A stretch of DNA of 64,000 nt from UBA6120 sp964639215 (GTDB lineage: Bacteria; Bacillota_I; Bacilli_A; RFN20; CAG-826): positions 11,973 to 75,972 of the forward strand of contig CAZXCV010000005.1 of NCBI GenBank assembly GCA_964639215.1. Reading direction: 5' to 3'. The translations under genes were made by a program, and so were the position numbers. Every line of letters begins with the position of its first letter. Position 1 is the first letter of the stretch. A model generated the notes under the pieces. It did not search any database and was not told the origin of the DNA. It saw only the letters and a list, made by a program, of their open reading frames with translations. This document shows positions 35,648 to 44,923 of this stretch, in pieces.

Positions 35648-36949
35648 TTAACTAGGATTCTTTAAAGCATCGAGCAAAGTTTGATAATGTTGAAGTTTAG
35701 CGTTATCAATCGTCGTCGCACTTAACAGTTCCTCATATAAATCAACATAGAGTGCCTTAACTTCATCCCAGGATGTATACATTGATGTGTCAACGATGAT
35801 AACATTCGTGTTCGTGCTAAACATCGATAATCCGATTGTCATTATTTTGTCGGTGGCCGATTCTCCAAGATGGGTAGTGACTTCTTGAATCGGAGAAATA
35901 ACACCACCGAGGTTTGAGCAATAGAGGTAATTGATTTCAGGCGTCGTAATAAATTCAATCCATTTTTTAGCTGCTACCAGATTAGTGGTCCCTTCAATGA
36001 TTCCAAACGCCCACGCGCCAGCGGTCGATCCCGCAATAGAACTTGTTTCATCAACTGGAGCGGGACCAAGAACGTATTTTGTGTGATTGGTAACATAAGC
36101 GCTTCCAAGTGGTCCCATATGGGCAAAACTCATCCAGAGATTTTCATTGGTGAGCAATGGCGTTGGTTGATTTATTACAGCATATTCACTCCCGAATGCT
36201 AATGCGCCATCTTCATATAAATCCGAAAGAAAATTCCATGCTTTTATTGCTCCTTCATCGACAAATGATGGAAATGCATGCTGATCAAAGGCTGTGGCCA
36301 TTCCGGCAATTGGATAGAGCAATTGTGAACCAACACGACCATAGGGAAAGCCAAATTTAGCTTTACCAGTTGCTGTTTTAATTGCCTTTGCCCATTGGGC
36401 AATCTCTTGCCAAGTAATTTGCTCGATTTGTGTAATTGCCTCATTCTCATCACGGATGATGGCGACTGAGTCGGGGATATACGCTAAGGCGTCTTTATGA
36501 AACATCGTCAAATAAATATCAAAGGACACTGGTGCAAACTGACGAATGCCATCGCTATGAGTATAGGAATCAAAAAAAGATGTAAATGTACGTTTAGGAT
36601 AACTATCATCTAAAAAATCGAGATTAACCATTATATTTTGGGCAACAAACGGATGCATATGAGCAGTATCGATCATGATGACGTCACTTGTAACCGTTTG
36701 GTTGCTAGTTTCGGTCGCAATCATCGTCTGGAGTGTTTGAACGTTCTCATAGATGACCTCGACATCAATGCCATATTCTGCTTCAAATAATTTCACAAAA
36801 GTCCGAAAGAATGTTTTTTCATTCGCCTGCTGTAATCCAGATAAAACTAGACGTAATGTCGTTCGTTCAGGGGAAGCTGAGTTACAGCCACTTAATAACA
36901 ACAGTGGAATTAACCACAAGGATTGATGATTTCTTTTTTTGGTTCTCAT
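35648..36949 (-). CDS. Extracellular solute-binding lipoprotein (family 1), no permease nearby
   Basis: 433 residues. Lipobox LLLSGC near residue 22, then a family 1 binding-protein fold (TLRLVLSG..., FVKLFEAEYGIDVEV, SFDIYLTMFHKDALAY, AAKKWIEFITTPE). Such proteins normally feed carbohydrate ABC importers. Here it is the third gene of a signalling operon, 3 bp after the hybrid histidine kinase, with no permease or ATPase. It may therefore deliver a ligand to the kinase sensor domain. Confidence 0.88.
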   Translation of the reverse strand: MRTKKRNHQSLWLIPLLLLSGCNSASPERTTLRLVLSGLQQANEKTFFRTFVKLFEAEYGIDVEVIYENVQTLQTMIATETSNQTVTSDVIMIDTAHMHPFVAQNIMVNLDFLDDSYPKRTFTSFFDSYTHSDGIRQFAPVSFDIYLTMFHKDALAYIPDSVAIIRDENEAITQIEQITWQEIAQWAKAIKTATGKAKFGFPYGRVGSQLLYPIAGMATAFDQHAFPSFVDEGAIKAWNFLSDLYEDGALAFGSEYAVINQPTPLLTNENLWMSFAHMGPLGSAYVTNHTKYVLGPAPVDETSSIAGSTAGAWAFGIIEGTTNLVAAKKWIEFITTPEINYLYCSNLGGVISPIQEVTTHLGESATDKIMTIGLSMFSTNTNVIIVDTSMYTSWDEVKALYVDLYEELLSATTIDNAKLQHYQTLLDALKNPS

Positions 36950-36952
36950 TGG

Positions 36953-39838
36953 TTATTTTCCATCTTGAAGGTAATTATTTTTAATGTAATTCAACGTTGC
37001 CTCTAAATTGGTAATAAATTTTTCGAGCGTATCAGGGATATTTAAAGCATCATTTTCAATGATTGCATGGTGTAATGCTAAAATCACCTCAGATAGTTTT
37101 GTCGCTCCGATACCTCCAGCTCCTCCTTTGATTTTATGAAGGTGTTGGCGAGCTTCTTGAAAATTGTTATTTTTGATTGCGGCTTCGATTAAGCTACTCG
37201 TATTCACATTCTCATGATAAAACTCGGCGACAACGAGGCGATATAAATCAGCATTGTCACCCATTTGGCGGATGCCCCGAGCAGTATCGAGTAATGTTGG
37301 TTCATAAGTAACCGTCGGTTGACTTTTTGAAAGAATATCACGGATTGTTAGTACAAAATGTTCCGGCTCAAACGGTTTTGAAAGATAGTGTGCCATTCCC
37401 GCTTGTTGACACTTTTCCTTAACACCAGGTGTCACTTCAGCCGTCATGGCGACGATGATCGTTTGAGGAGCAATTGCTTTAATTTTGATTGCGGCATCAT
37501 AACCATTCATGATTGGCATGTGAATATCCATTAAGATTAAATCGATAGCAGTGGATTTTTGAAGAAATGTTTTGACAGCTTCATCACCATTATTGGCAGT
37601 AATCACATCAAAGCCTGATTGCTCTAATAATAATTTTGAAATGAGTTGATTCGTATTGTTATCATCAACTACCATAATAAGGCGGTGGATTTTTTCAATC
37701 GGTTGCAGTGAATTCTGGTCATTAGTTTCAGTGGCCGCGAGTGCTTTGACAACGAAAATTTCGATAATGGCATTATGGAGAATACTCGCGATGACTGGCT
37801 TACCAATTCCAGCGTCAACTTGATGTGTTGTTAATTGATCAAATAGGTCCGTGCGTTGCATTGGTAAGAGCATGATTGTTTTCGGTTTGCACTTTAAGGC
37901 TGGATCAGCTAAGAGTTTTGTAATAAATTCCAATCCTTTTTCTTCAGGCGTGTCATAATCAACGATGACTAAGTCAAATGGTGATTTTAATTTTCCATTA
38001 GCTTGTTCGAGTAAAGAAAGCGCCGCATTTGCCGAGGTTGTAAGTTCACAAGATATCCCAAAGGAATGCAAATACGTCTCAATCATATTCAAATTAGCGG
38101 TACTTTTATCAATGACAAGCACTCGCAATTTCTTAACAAATTCAGCGGATCCTTCAACACGCTCAGTCTTCTCTTTTTCAGTATCGGCATCAAGCGTTAA
38201 ATAAATAATAAATGTTGAACCTTCACCTTCAGTGCTAAATACCTTAACGGTACCACCCATGAGTTCAACCAGATTTTTAACAATCGATAAACCAAGTCCC
38301 GAACCACCATAACGTCTCGTAATACTCGCGTCAGCTTGGGTGAATGGTGTAAAGAGCTGTTCAAGTGTCTTTTTCGACATACCAATCCCCGTATCCTTGA
38401 TAGTGAACGATAGGTGATGTTGTTGAGATTCTTTAGCAGTTTGGCGGATTTCAAAAAGAATTTCGCCTTGTGATGTGAATTTAACCGCATTGTTTAAAAG
38501 ATTTAACAACACTTGTTCGAGACGTTTTGGATCTCCATAAAACCAAATCGGAATGTGCGAATCTTTGATTAAGCGGAAACTCAACCCCTTTTCCTCAATT
38601 TTCAAAGAGATAATACTCATGAGATTGTGAATGACTTGATCAAGACTGAAACTAACATGTTCGATTTCAATCTTCGAGGCCGTTATTTTTGAATAATCGA
38701 GAATATCGTTAATTAATGACAACATTGTTTGCGATGCTTGGGTGATGCGATCGGCATACATGCGCTGACCCATCGTAATATTTGATTTTTTTAATAAATA
38801 TGCCATCCCAGTAATCGCATTGAGTGGGGTGCGTATTTCATGTGACATTCGTGCCATAAATGTTGTTTTGACAGCATTCGCATCTTCAGCCACTCCCTTA
38901 GCGACTTCAAGGTCAGCTTGCGCGCGTTTACGAATTAATACCTCTTTTTTCAAACGGAAAATCCAATATAATGAAATTGCACCAGCAACTAAAATGAAAG
39001 CAGTTAAACCAATGATTGTTTGGATAATTGGTCCGTAATCAGTATCTGTCGTCACCGTCACCCAATGAGAGTTTATTTCATTGCGTTTTTCAGTCGAAAT
39101 TGAGTCAAGTGTTTTATTTAATATCGATAGTAGCACAGGTTTATCTTTAAGCACTGCAAAATGGAGACCAGTTTTTGTTTCGCTAGATAGTGCAATAAAA
39201 CGCAAATTAGTCAATCCACTTGATTTGATTAAGTAATCACACGTTGCTAAATTGCCGACAAACGCAATTTCATCACCAGTAGATACAGCGGTTAAGCCTT
39301 CACTGACAGTATCATAGGTGCTGAGATTAATCTCAGGGTAGTTAAGTAAGAAACTTTCATGAGAACTACCTGTTTGAACCGCGACGATTTTTCCATATAA
39401 ATCTGCAATTTTACTAATGCTTGTATAGTTATTGCGAGTGACGATAACCCGTTTAACTTCGTAATACATCGAAGAAAAACTAAAAAAACGTTCACGATCT
39501 GTCGTTTTTGATATAGCTGGTAGTACATCAATATCACCATTCAGGGCCTGTAAATACGCTTCAGGCCAGGTTAAATTCGGCACGCGAACAAAATCGATAC
39601 CCGTGCGTTCTTCAATAATCTCAATGTACTCGGAAGCGATGCCCTTATATTCACCGTCTTCGACAAATTCAAATGGTACAAATTGTGGATCAACACCAAA
39701 ACTCAATGTCGGGTGATTATCGATATAGCTTTGCTCTTCAACTGTCCAGGTTGGATTGCTCGCTTCCGCAACTAGAAAATAACTTTTGGAGGGAAGAAGT
39801 AGGCAACTAAACAATAGGACTAACATCCATTTTTTCAT
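36953..39838 (-). CDS. Hybrid sensor histidine kinase: SBP_bac_3 - TM - HisKA - HATPase - REC - REC - Hpt
   Basis: 961 residues, BvgS/EvgS-like plan. Signal peptide (1-27); family 3 binding domain outside (29-258, FGVDPQFVPFEF, GDIDVLPAI); membrane helix (270-292); HisKA with MSHEIRTPLN (His333); HATPase with NLLNNAVKF, DTGIGM and GGSGLGLSI. REC1 has Asp627 but only one acid in its N-terminal pocket (VIDKS). REC2 is canonical (VVDDN, Asp771 in LMDIHMP, Lys near 821). The Hpt has His901 in HKIKGGAGGIG. It should sense a small molecule and pass phosphate to the adjacent REC-HD-GYP protein. GAGG before the ATG. Confidence 0.95.
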   Translation of the reverse strand: MKKWMLVLLFSCLLLPSKSYFLVAEASNPTWTVEEQSYIDNHPTLSFGVDPQFVPFEFVEDGEYKGIASEYIEIIEERTGIDFVRVPNLTWPEAYLQALNGDIDVLPAISKTTDRERFFSFSSMYYEVKRVIVTRNNYTSISKIADLYGKIVAVQTGSSHESFLLNYPEINLSTYDTVSEGLTAVSTGDEIAFVGNLATCDYLIKSSGLTNLRFIALSSETKTGLHFAVLKDKPVLLSILNKTLDSISTEKRNEINSHWVTVTTDTDYGPIIQTIIGLTAFILVAGAISLYWIFRLKKEVLIRKRAQADLEVAKGVAEDANAVKTTFMARMSHEIRTPLNAITGMAYLLKKSNITMGQRMYADRITQASQTMLSLINDILDYSKITASKIEIEHVSFSLDQVIHNLMSIISLKIEEKGLSFRLIKDSHIPIWFYGDPKRLEQVLLNLLNNAVKFTSQGEILFEIRQTAKESQQHHLSFTIKDTGIGMSKKTLEQLFTPFTQADASITRRYGGSGLGLSIVKNLVELMGGTVKVFSTEGEGSTFIIYLTLDADTEKEKTERVEGSAEFVKKLRVLVIDKSTANLNMIETYLHSFGISCELTTSANAALSLLEQANGKLKSPFDLVIVDYDTPEEKGLEFITKLLADPALKCKPKTIMLLPMQRTDLFDQLTTHQVDAGIGKPVIASILHNAIIEIFVVKALAATETNDQNSLQPIEKIHRLIMVVDDNNTNQLISKLLLEQSGFDVITANNGDEAVKTFLQKSTAIDLILMDIHMPIMNGYDAAIKIKAIAPQTIIVAMTAEVTPGVKEKCQQAGMAHYLSKPFEPEHFVLTIRDILSKSQPTVTYEPTLLDTARGIRQMGDNADLYRLVVAEFYHENVNTSSLIEAAIKNNNFQEARQHLHKIKGGAGGIGATKLSEVILALHHAIIENDALNIPDTLEKFITNLEATLNYIKNNYLQDGK

Positions 39839-39852
39839 GATGTTAACCTCAT

Positions 39853-40926
39853 CTATTGCATATAGCGATTGTTAATTGTTGTAATTGTATCGATGATTTC
39901 AAGAAAGCCCCGACTTATCTCTGGATCAAAGTGCGCACCGATACCTTCTTGGATAATGGCAATTGACTGTTCGAGACTAAATGCTTTCTTATAGACCCGT
40001 TCATTGATTAACGCATCAAAGACGTCAATAATTGCCATCAAGCGCCCAGGTAGCGGGATAGCTTCACCCTTAAGTTTATTAGGATAACCAGTCCCATCGT
40101 ATTTCTCGTGGTGATACCCGACGATATCAAGCGCCGTCTTAATGAAGCTTGGAATCTCATATTCATTCTTAATTTCTCTTTTTAAGGCTAAAACGCCATA
40201 CTCAACGTGCCGCTTCATAACTTCAAACTCTTCAGGTGTGAGTTTACCGGGCTTTAATAGAATATTGTCGGGTATTGCTACTTTGCCAATATCATGTAGT
40301 GGTGAGGTACGTGTTAATTCTAAAATGAATTCTTGTGTCAATACTGCTGAAAATTTCGGGTGCGTCTTTAAGTGATCACATAAGGCTTTCATCATCATTG
40401 AGGTGCGCATGATGTGGTTATATGATTCAAAGTTACGGGCTTCAATTAGCCCCACCAATGCGTGAATTGTCACATCTCGTGTCAAGATTAGTTCTTCAGT
40501 GGCTTTGGCGACGCGGGCATCAAGTATTGCATTGGCTTCTTCGACATCGTGTTGCATCTCCAGCAATTTGCGATGAATGTTGATGCGTATTTTTAGTGCT
40601 CGAATATTGATTGGTTTTCGAATGTAATCAACAGCACCAAGTTCTAAACCACGAATTTCATTTTCGATTTCATCGAAATTTGTCAAAATAATAACGCGAA
40701 TGTGATGATACTTTTTCTCTGATTTAAGAATGCGGAGAACTTCAAACCCATCCATAATTGGCATATTTAAGTCTAGAACTACTAGATGAATTTCTGAATT
40801 ATCGTCAAGTATTTTTAGTGCTTCAACGCCATTTTTAGCAGTAATGACGGCAAACTCAGTCAGCATATTCTTAATGATCAATAAATCCGTTGAAGAGTCA
40901 TCGACGATCAAAATGGTCGTTACCAT
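39853..40926 (-). CDS. Response regulator with HD-GYP c-di-GMP phosphodiesterase output
   Basis: 357 residues from the ATG with AGGTG upstream. Receiver domain (1-120): LIVDDSSTD, phospho-acceptor Asp in VVLDLNMP, Lys in YIRKPI. HD-GYP domain (about 160-350): SPLHDIGKVAIPD, HHEKYDGTGYPNKLKGE and DVFDALINERVYKKA, all metal- and substrate-binding residues present. It hydrolyses c-di-GMP when phosphorylated, most likely by the hybrid kinase 14 bp downstream in the same operon. Confidence 0.95.
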   Translation of the reverse strand: MVTTILIVDDSSTDLLIIKNMLTEFAVITAKNGVEALKILDDNSEIHLVVLDLNMPIMDGFEVLRILKSEKKYHHIRVIILTNFDEIENEIRGLELGAVDYIRKPINIRALKIRINIHRKLLEMQHDVEEANAILDARVAKATEELILTRDVTIHALVGLIEARNFESYNHIMRTSMMMKALCDHLKTHPKFSAVLTQEFILELTRTSPLHDIGKVAIPDNILLKPGKLTPEEFEVMKRHVEYGVLALKREIKNEYEIPSFIKTALDIVGYHHEKYDGTGYPNKLKGEAIPLPGRLMAIIDVFDALINERVYKKAFSLEQSIAIIQEGIGAHFDPEISRGFLEIIDTITTINNRYMQ

Positions 40927-41135
40927 AAAAACACCTATCACTTTCCTTAGTATGCTTCCTTGCTTTTTATTTTATCATACTAATCGTTTTTACTAGTTTA
41001 AGTATCTTATTAATATTTTTGCGAATTTATTATTAAATAAACGTACTTTGTAAAGTTACGCTTCAAGTAAGTATTACGTGTTTAATGATGAAAAGGTTTA
41101 TTTATAAAGATGGTTTGATTAAATGAGGAGACAAA

Positions 41136-41205
41136 AATAAAAATACCCCACGAAACTCGCGCATTTATTGATGTTATTCATCACTTTGTCACAATCATGG
41201 GGCAT
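41136..41205 (-). terminator. Branched terminator or small structured RNA after tRNA-Ser(GGA)
   Basis: On the minus strand, ATGCCCCATGA (41205-41195) pairs with TCGTGGGGTAT (41053+90 = 41143-41153) over 11 bp with two wobbles. It encloses about 40 nt holding a TGATG/CATCA hairpin and is followed by TTTTTATTTTT. Unusually large for a plain terminator. Confidence 0.6.
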
Positions 41206-41216
41206 CTCACTTAAGC

Positions 41217-41307
41217 TGGCGGAGAAAGAGGGATTCGAACCCTCGCGCCCGATTAAAGACCTACGAGCTTTCCAAGCCCGCCCCTTCAACCACTTGGGTA
41301 TTTCTCC
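41217..41307 (-). tRNA. tRNA-Ser(GGA)
   Basis: Acceptor GGAGAAA/TTTCTCC, anticodon loop TTGGAAA, long variable arm, discriminator G and encoded CCA. Confidence 0.96.
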
Positions 41308-41394
41308 AGCGTTTGTAATTATAACAACATTGCTGAAAAGTGTCATTAAAAACCAATCGAAACACAAGTTTCAAAATTACTGAGAGAAGATAAA

Positions 41395-41403
41395 TGCTAT
41401 AAT
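41395..41403 (+). promoter_or_regulatory. Extended -10 promoter of the pseudouridine synthase gene, leaderless type
   Basis: TGCTATAAT at 41395-41403; the ATG at 41413 follows after 9 nt with no ribosome site. Confidence 0.6.
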
Positions 41404-41412
41404 TTTTATATT

Positions 41413-42384
41413 ATGAAACAAACGACGATTACACATATTAACGCAGGACAGCGAGCCGATAAATTCGTACGCAAATGGCTCGATAACGCTCCCTTGAGCT
41501 TTATTTATAAATTATTTAGAAAGAAAGATGTCAAGGTTAATGGTCACTGGATTCCGATTGATTATGTTCTAAAGCATGATGAGCTTTTAACAATTTATAT
41601 CACTGATTCACAAATGGAAGAATTCAAGCAACCCCGACCGATTATCGCAGCGGCGTTTCCGCACCCAATTATCTATGAAGATGATGTTTGTCTCATCGTC
41701 AATAAACCGAAGGGATTGTTAGTCCATGGTGACGCGAGTGAGAAACGGTTAACATTGACGAATCAAGTCCATGCTTATTTGGCAAACACTGGTTTCCCAA
41801 TTAACCAAGATGGATATATGCCAGCACCTGCTCATCGGCTTGACCGCAATACATCAGGGCTTGTCATATTTGCCAAAACATTAGCTGCGCAACAAGCACT
41901 AGACCAGTTGTTTCATGACCGCATCAATATTCAAAAAGAGTATTTAGCATTAGTAAAAGGTGTCGTTGAATCAGGTGGCGAGATTGATTTAATGCTTTAT
42001 AAAGATGCGGTCAAAGGCATCGTGCGAGTCACAAAAAATAAAGCATTGGGACAACATGCCTTGACGATTTATGAGCCAGTTGAATCTTTTGAGGATTATT
42101 CACTTTTAGCAGTGACGATCAAAACGGGAAGAACCCATCAAATTCGCGTGCATCTCGCCGCAATTGAGCATCCTTTGGTTGGAGATCGAAAGTACGGTGA
42201 TTTCAACACGAATGACACTATGTTAAAAACTTTTCGCTATGAACATCAGTTTTTACATGCCTATCGCCTAAAATTCAATGAATTAACAGGAGTCATCACA
42301 CATTTATCACATCGCGAATTCAGCGCGCCACTTCCCAATCAAGAACATCAAATATTAAATTTTTTACGCACTCATAAGGAGTAA
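41413..42384 (+). CDS. RluC/RluD-family pseudouridine synthase
   Basis: 323 residues. An S4 RNA-binding domain (about 12-70, RADKFVRKWLDNAP) precedes the catalytic domain with HRLDRNTSGLVIFAKT (catalytic Asp) and GRTHQIRVHLA. It modifies uridines in 23S rRNA; the exact position cannot be told. It is followed 5 bp later by the phosphomutase gene. The mRNA appears leaderless. Confidence 0.93.
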   Translation: MKQTTITHINAGQRADKFVRKWLDNAPLSFIYKLFRKKDVKVNGHWIPIDYVLKHDELLTIYITDSQMEEFKQPRPIIAAAFPHPIIYEDDVCLIVNKPKGLLVHGDASEKRLTLTNQVHAYLANTGFPINQDGYMPAPAHRLDRNTSGLVIFAKTLAAQQALDQLFHDRINIQKEYLALVKGVVESGGEIDLMLYKDAVKGIVRVTKNKALGQHALTIYEPVESFEDYSLLAVTIKTGRTHQIRVHLAAIEHPLVGDRKYGDFNTNDTMLKTFRYEHQFLHAYRLKFNELTGVITHLSHREFSAPLPNQEHQILNFLRTHKE

Positions 42385-42389
42385 GTAAC

Positions 42390-44093
42390 ATGGATATCAC
42401 AAAGTTAGTAATGAAATGGCAAAATAGCCCCTTAGTATCTGATCCTTTGAAAGATGAACTTTGTAAAATGCTTGGTGCTGATCGCCTCGATGCCTTCTAC
42501 AAAACAATCGAATTTGGCACAGCAGGCATGCGCGGATTAATGGGACCAGGGATCAATCGTATCAATACTCACACAATCAGAAAAGCGACAGTAGCTTTTG
42601 GACAATATTTAATAGAAAAATTTAGTGATGCCCGATCAATGGGCGTTGTCATTGCGCATGATAACCGTTATCAATCACGCGAGTTTAATGATGACATATC
42701 CATAACTTTGTCGAAAATGGGCTTCAATGTTTATATATTTGATGAACTGCGACCAACACCACAATTATCATATGCAGTTAGAAAAGTCAGGGCATGTGGA
42801 GGAATCGTTATTACAGCATCTCATAACCCCAAACAATATAATGGCTTTAAAGTATATGATGAAAATGGTTGTCAACTAACCCCGAATAAAATCGCTCCAC
42901 TGATTGAACGGATTGAGGCACTGCCAGACGCACTTGACGTGACGATTCCACTTCACGATTCGAAGGGAGTAATCACGACGCTAGGCGAAGATAATGACCG
43001 TGATTACCTCCAAGCAATTAAGAATATTTCACTTTATCCCGATTTGCCTAAACATGATTTTAAAGTTGTGTATTCGCCTCAACACGGTGCCGGGTATCGT
43101 CTTGGGGTCCGTTTGCTACGAGAATGCGGTTATGAATTATACCCTGTGGCAAATCAATGTTACCCAGATCCTGATTTTCCAAATACAAAATCTCCAAACC
43201 CCGAGTTAGAAGAAGCATATGAAGAAGCGATTGCTCTCGCCAAGAAAATTAAAGCGACCCTCATCGTCATTACCGACCCCGATGCTGATCGTGTTGGCGT
43301 CGCTTATCGTGATAAGAAAGGTAACTATATCCGATTAACTGGCAATGAATCAGGTGCTTTGTTAATTGATTATCTATTAAGGGAACGAAGCCATCTTGGA
43401 TTGTTGGCCGATAATGGGGTTGTCTATGACACAATCGTGACATCTCCTTTAGGAGCGAAAATTGCCCAATACTATCACTGCCGCGTTGAAACATTTTTAA
43501 CTGGTTTTAAATATATCGGTGATCGAATTGATTTTTATGAACGAGCGGGTGGTCCTCATTTTGAATTTGGTTATGAAGAATCATATGGTTGTTTAATTGC
43601 CCCTTTTGCGCGTGATAAAGATGGATTACAGGCATTATTAATGTATGCCGAAATGTCATTGTTTTATCATCTCAAAAAATATGATCTTGGACAAATGTTG
43701 CATATTTTACAAAAACGGCATGGCTTTCATGACGACAAACAATTTAGCATTGAATTCAAAGGAATTGAAGGTTCTAAGTTGATGAGTCAATTGCTCGATA
43801 AATTACGAAAGACACCGTTTGCGAATATTGGTAGTTATCGTGTGATTGCATTTGAAGATTATTTGACACGTGAACGAAAAGATGAAGAAGGAACGTATTT
43901 GATTGAATTACCAGCAGCGGATGTCGTGAAGTTTTTCCTCGCAGATGGATCATCGATTACCGTCAGGCCTTCAGGTACTGAACCAAAGTGTAAGTTTTAT
44001 TACAGTGTGGTTGGAACATCAAAAGCAATAGTCAGTGCCAAAATTCCCCAGTTGCATCAAATGTTTTGTGCGACTTATGGAATTGAATACTAA
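42390..44093 (+). CDS. pgcA: Alpha-phosphoglucomutase / phosphomannomutase
   Basis: 567 residues, four-domain alpha-D-phosphohexomutase. Seen: GTAGMRGLMGPG, active-site phosphoserine loop TASHNPKQYNGFKVY, metal loop DPDADRVG, sugar loop FEFGYEESYG and phosphate loop RPSGTEPK. It interconverts glucose-1-P and glucose-6-P, feeding UDP-glucose for the glycolipid transferases or entering glycolysis. AAGGAG precedes the ATG. Its last 4 bp overlap the convergent HAD gene. Confidence 0.95.
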   Translation: MDITKLVMKWQNSPLVSDPLKDELCKMLGADRLDAFYKTIEFGTAGMRGLMGPGINRINTHTIRKATVAFGQYLIEKFSDARSMGVVIAHDNRYQSREFNDDISITLSKMGFNVYIFDELRPTPQLSYAVRKVRACGGIVITASHNPKQYNGFKVYDENGCQLTPNKIAPLIERIEALPDALDVTIPLHDSKGVITTLGEDNDRDYLQAIKNISLYPDLPKHDFKVVYSPQHGAGYRLGVRLLRECGYELYPVANQCYPDPDFPNTKSPNPELEEAYEEAIALAKKIKATLIVITDPDADRVGVAYRDKKGNYIRLTGNESGALLIDYLLRERSHLGLLADNGVVYDTIVTSPLGAKIAQYYHCRVETFLTGFKYIGDRIDFYERAGGPHFEFGYEESYGCLIAPFARDKDGLQALLMYAEMSLFYHLKKYDLGQMLHILQKRHGFHDDKQFSIEFKGIEGSKLMSQLLDKLRKTPFANIGSYRVIAFEDYLTRERKDEEGTYLIELPAADVVKFFLADGSSITVRPSGTEPKCKFYYSVVGTSKAIVSAKIPQLHQMFCATYGIEY

Positions 44094-44923
44094 ATTTTAT
44101 ATTGTTTGAAATAGCGTTTCAAAGCGTGAAAAATACCAAATTCATTATTAGAATATTTTGTTAATACATCAGCGTGTTGTTTAATTGATTCGACTCCATT
44201 GGACATGGCAAACCCAGTGCCGGCCATGGCCAGCATTTCAATATCATTTTCGGCATCACCAAACGCCAAGATATGTTGTTGCGGTATATGGTAATGCGTG
44301 GCAATATCGATAATTGCATGACCTTTGGATATGTGTTCAAAGAAGATTTCTGAAAAATTTGAGCGGTTCCAAAATCGGATTTTTAATCCAGGATGCTGCT
44401 TAACCGCTTCGCATAATTTTTGATCGCTTTCAGAATTGCGATTGTGACTCTTAATAATCATTGTCATGGGGTCTTCTGATAAGGTTACTAATAAGTCACC
44501 GTAGATAACTTCCATATCATTATGCCAAAAGAAAGCAGCTAGATCAGAATCCTCTTTGAGGAGCCAAATTTTTTTATTAGTCTCGCACATCACATTATCG
44601 ATAACGTCATTTCCAACCGTCGTAAAAATATTCTTTACAACTTTTTGAGAAAAAGAAAAAGCTCGAGATGGAAAAGTCGCGTCGCTGGGATTTGTGATAC
44701 AAGCGCCATTGTAGCAAACGATGGGAGCATGTAAATTTAACTCACGATAATACCGTTCGATTGCTCGTAATGGTCGTCCAGTTGCGATGACGATGTGATG
44801 CCCGACTGATTCGAGTTTCTGTAAATAACGTTTGGTTCTTGCATCAATTTTTTTGTCGTCAGTTAAAAGAGTACCATCCAAATCGATGGCAATTAAATGA
44901 GGAGGGACTGATTTATAATTCAT
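44090..44923 (-). CDS. Cof-type HAD-superfamily hydrolase
   Basis: 277 residues. AIDLDGTLLTDD (motif I), IATGRPL (motif II) and AFGDAENDIEML (motif IV), with the Cof C2 cap. Cytosolic phosphatase of unknown substrate, paralogous in plan to the HAD gene at 31.9 kb. Its ATGA overlaps the trpS stop, so it is translated with trpS. Confidence 0.87.
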   Translation of the reverse strand: MNYKSVPPHLIAIDLDGTLLTDDKKIDARTKRYLQKLESVGHHIVIATGRPLRAIERYYRELNLHAPIVCYNGACITNPSDATFPSRAFSFSQKVVKNIFTTVGNDVIDNVMCETNKKIWLLKEDSDLAAFFWHNDMEVIYGDLLVTLSEDPMTMIIKSHNRNSESDQKLCEAVKQHPGLKIRFWNRSNFSEIFFEHISKGHAIIDIATHYHIPQQHILAFGDAENDIEMLAMAGTGFAMSNGVESIKQHADVLTKYSNNEFGIFHALKRYFKQYKI

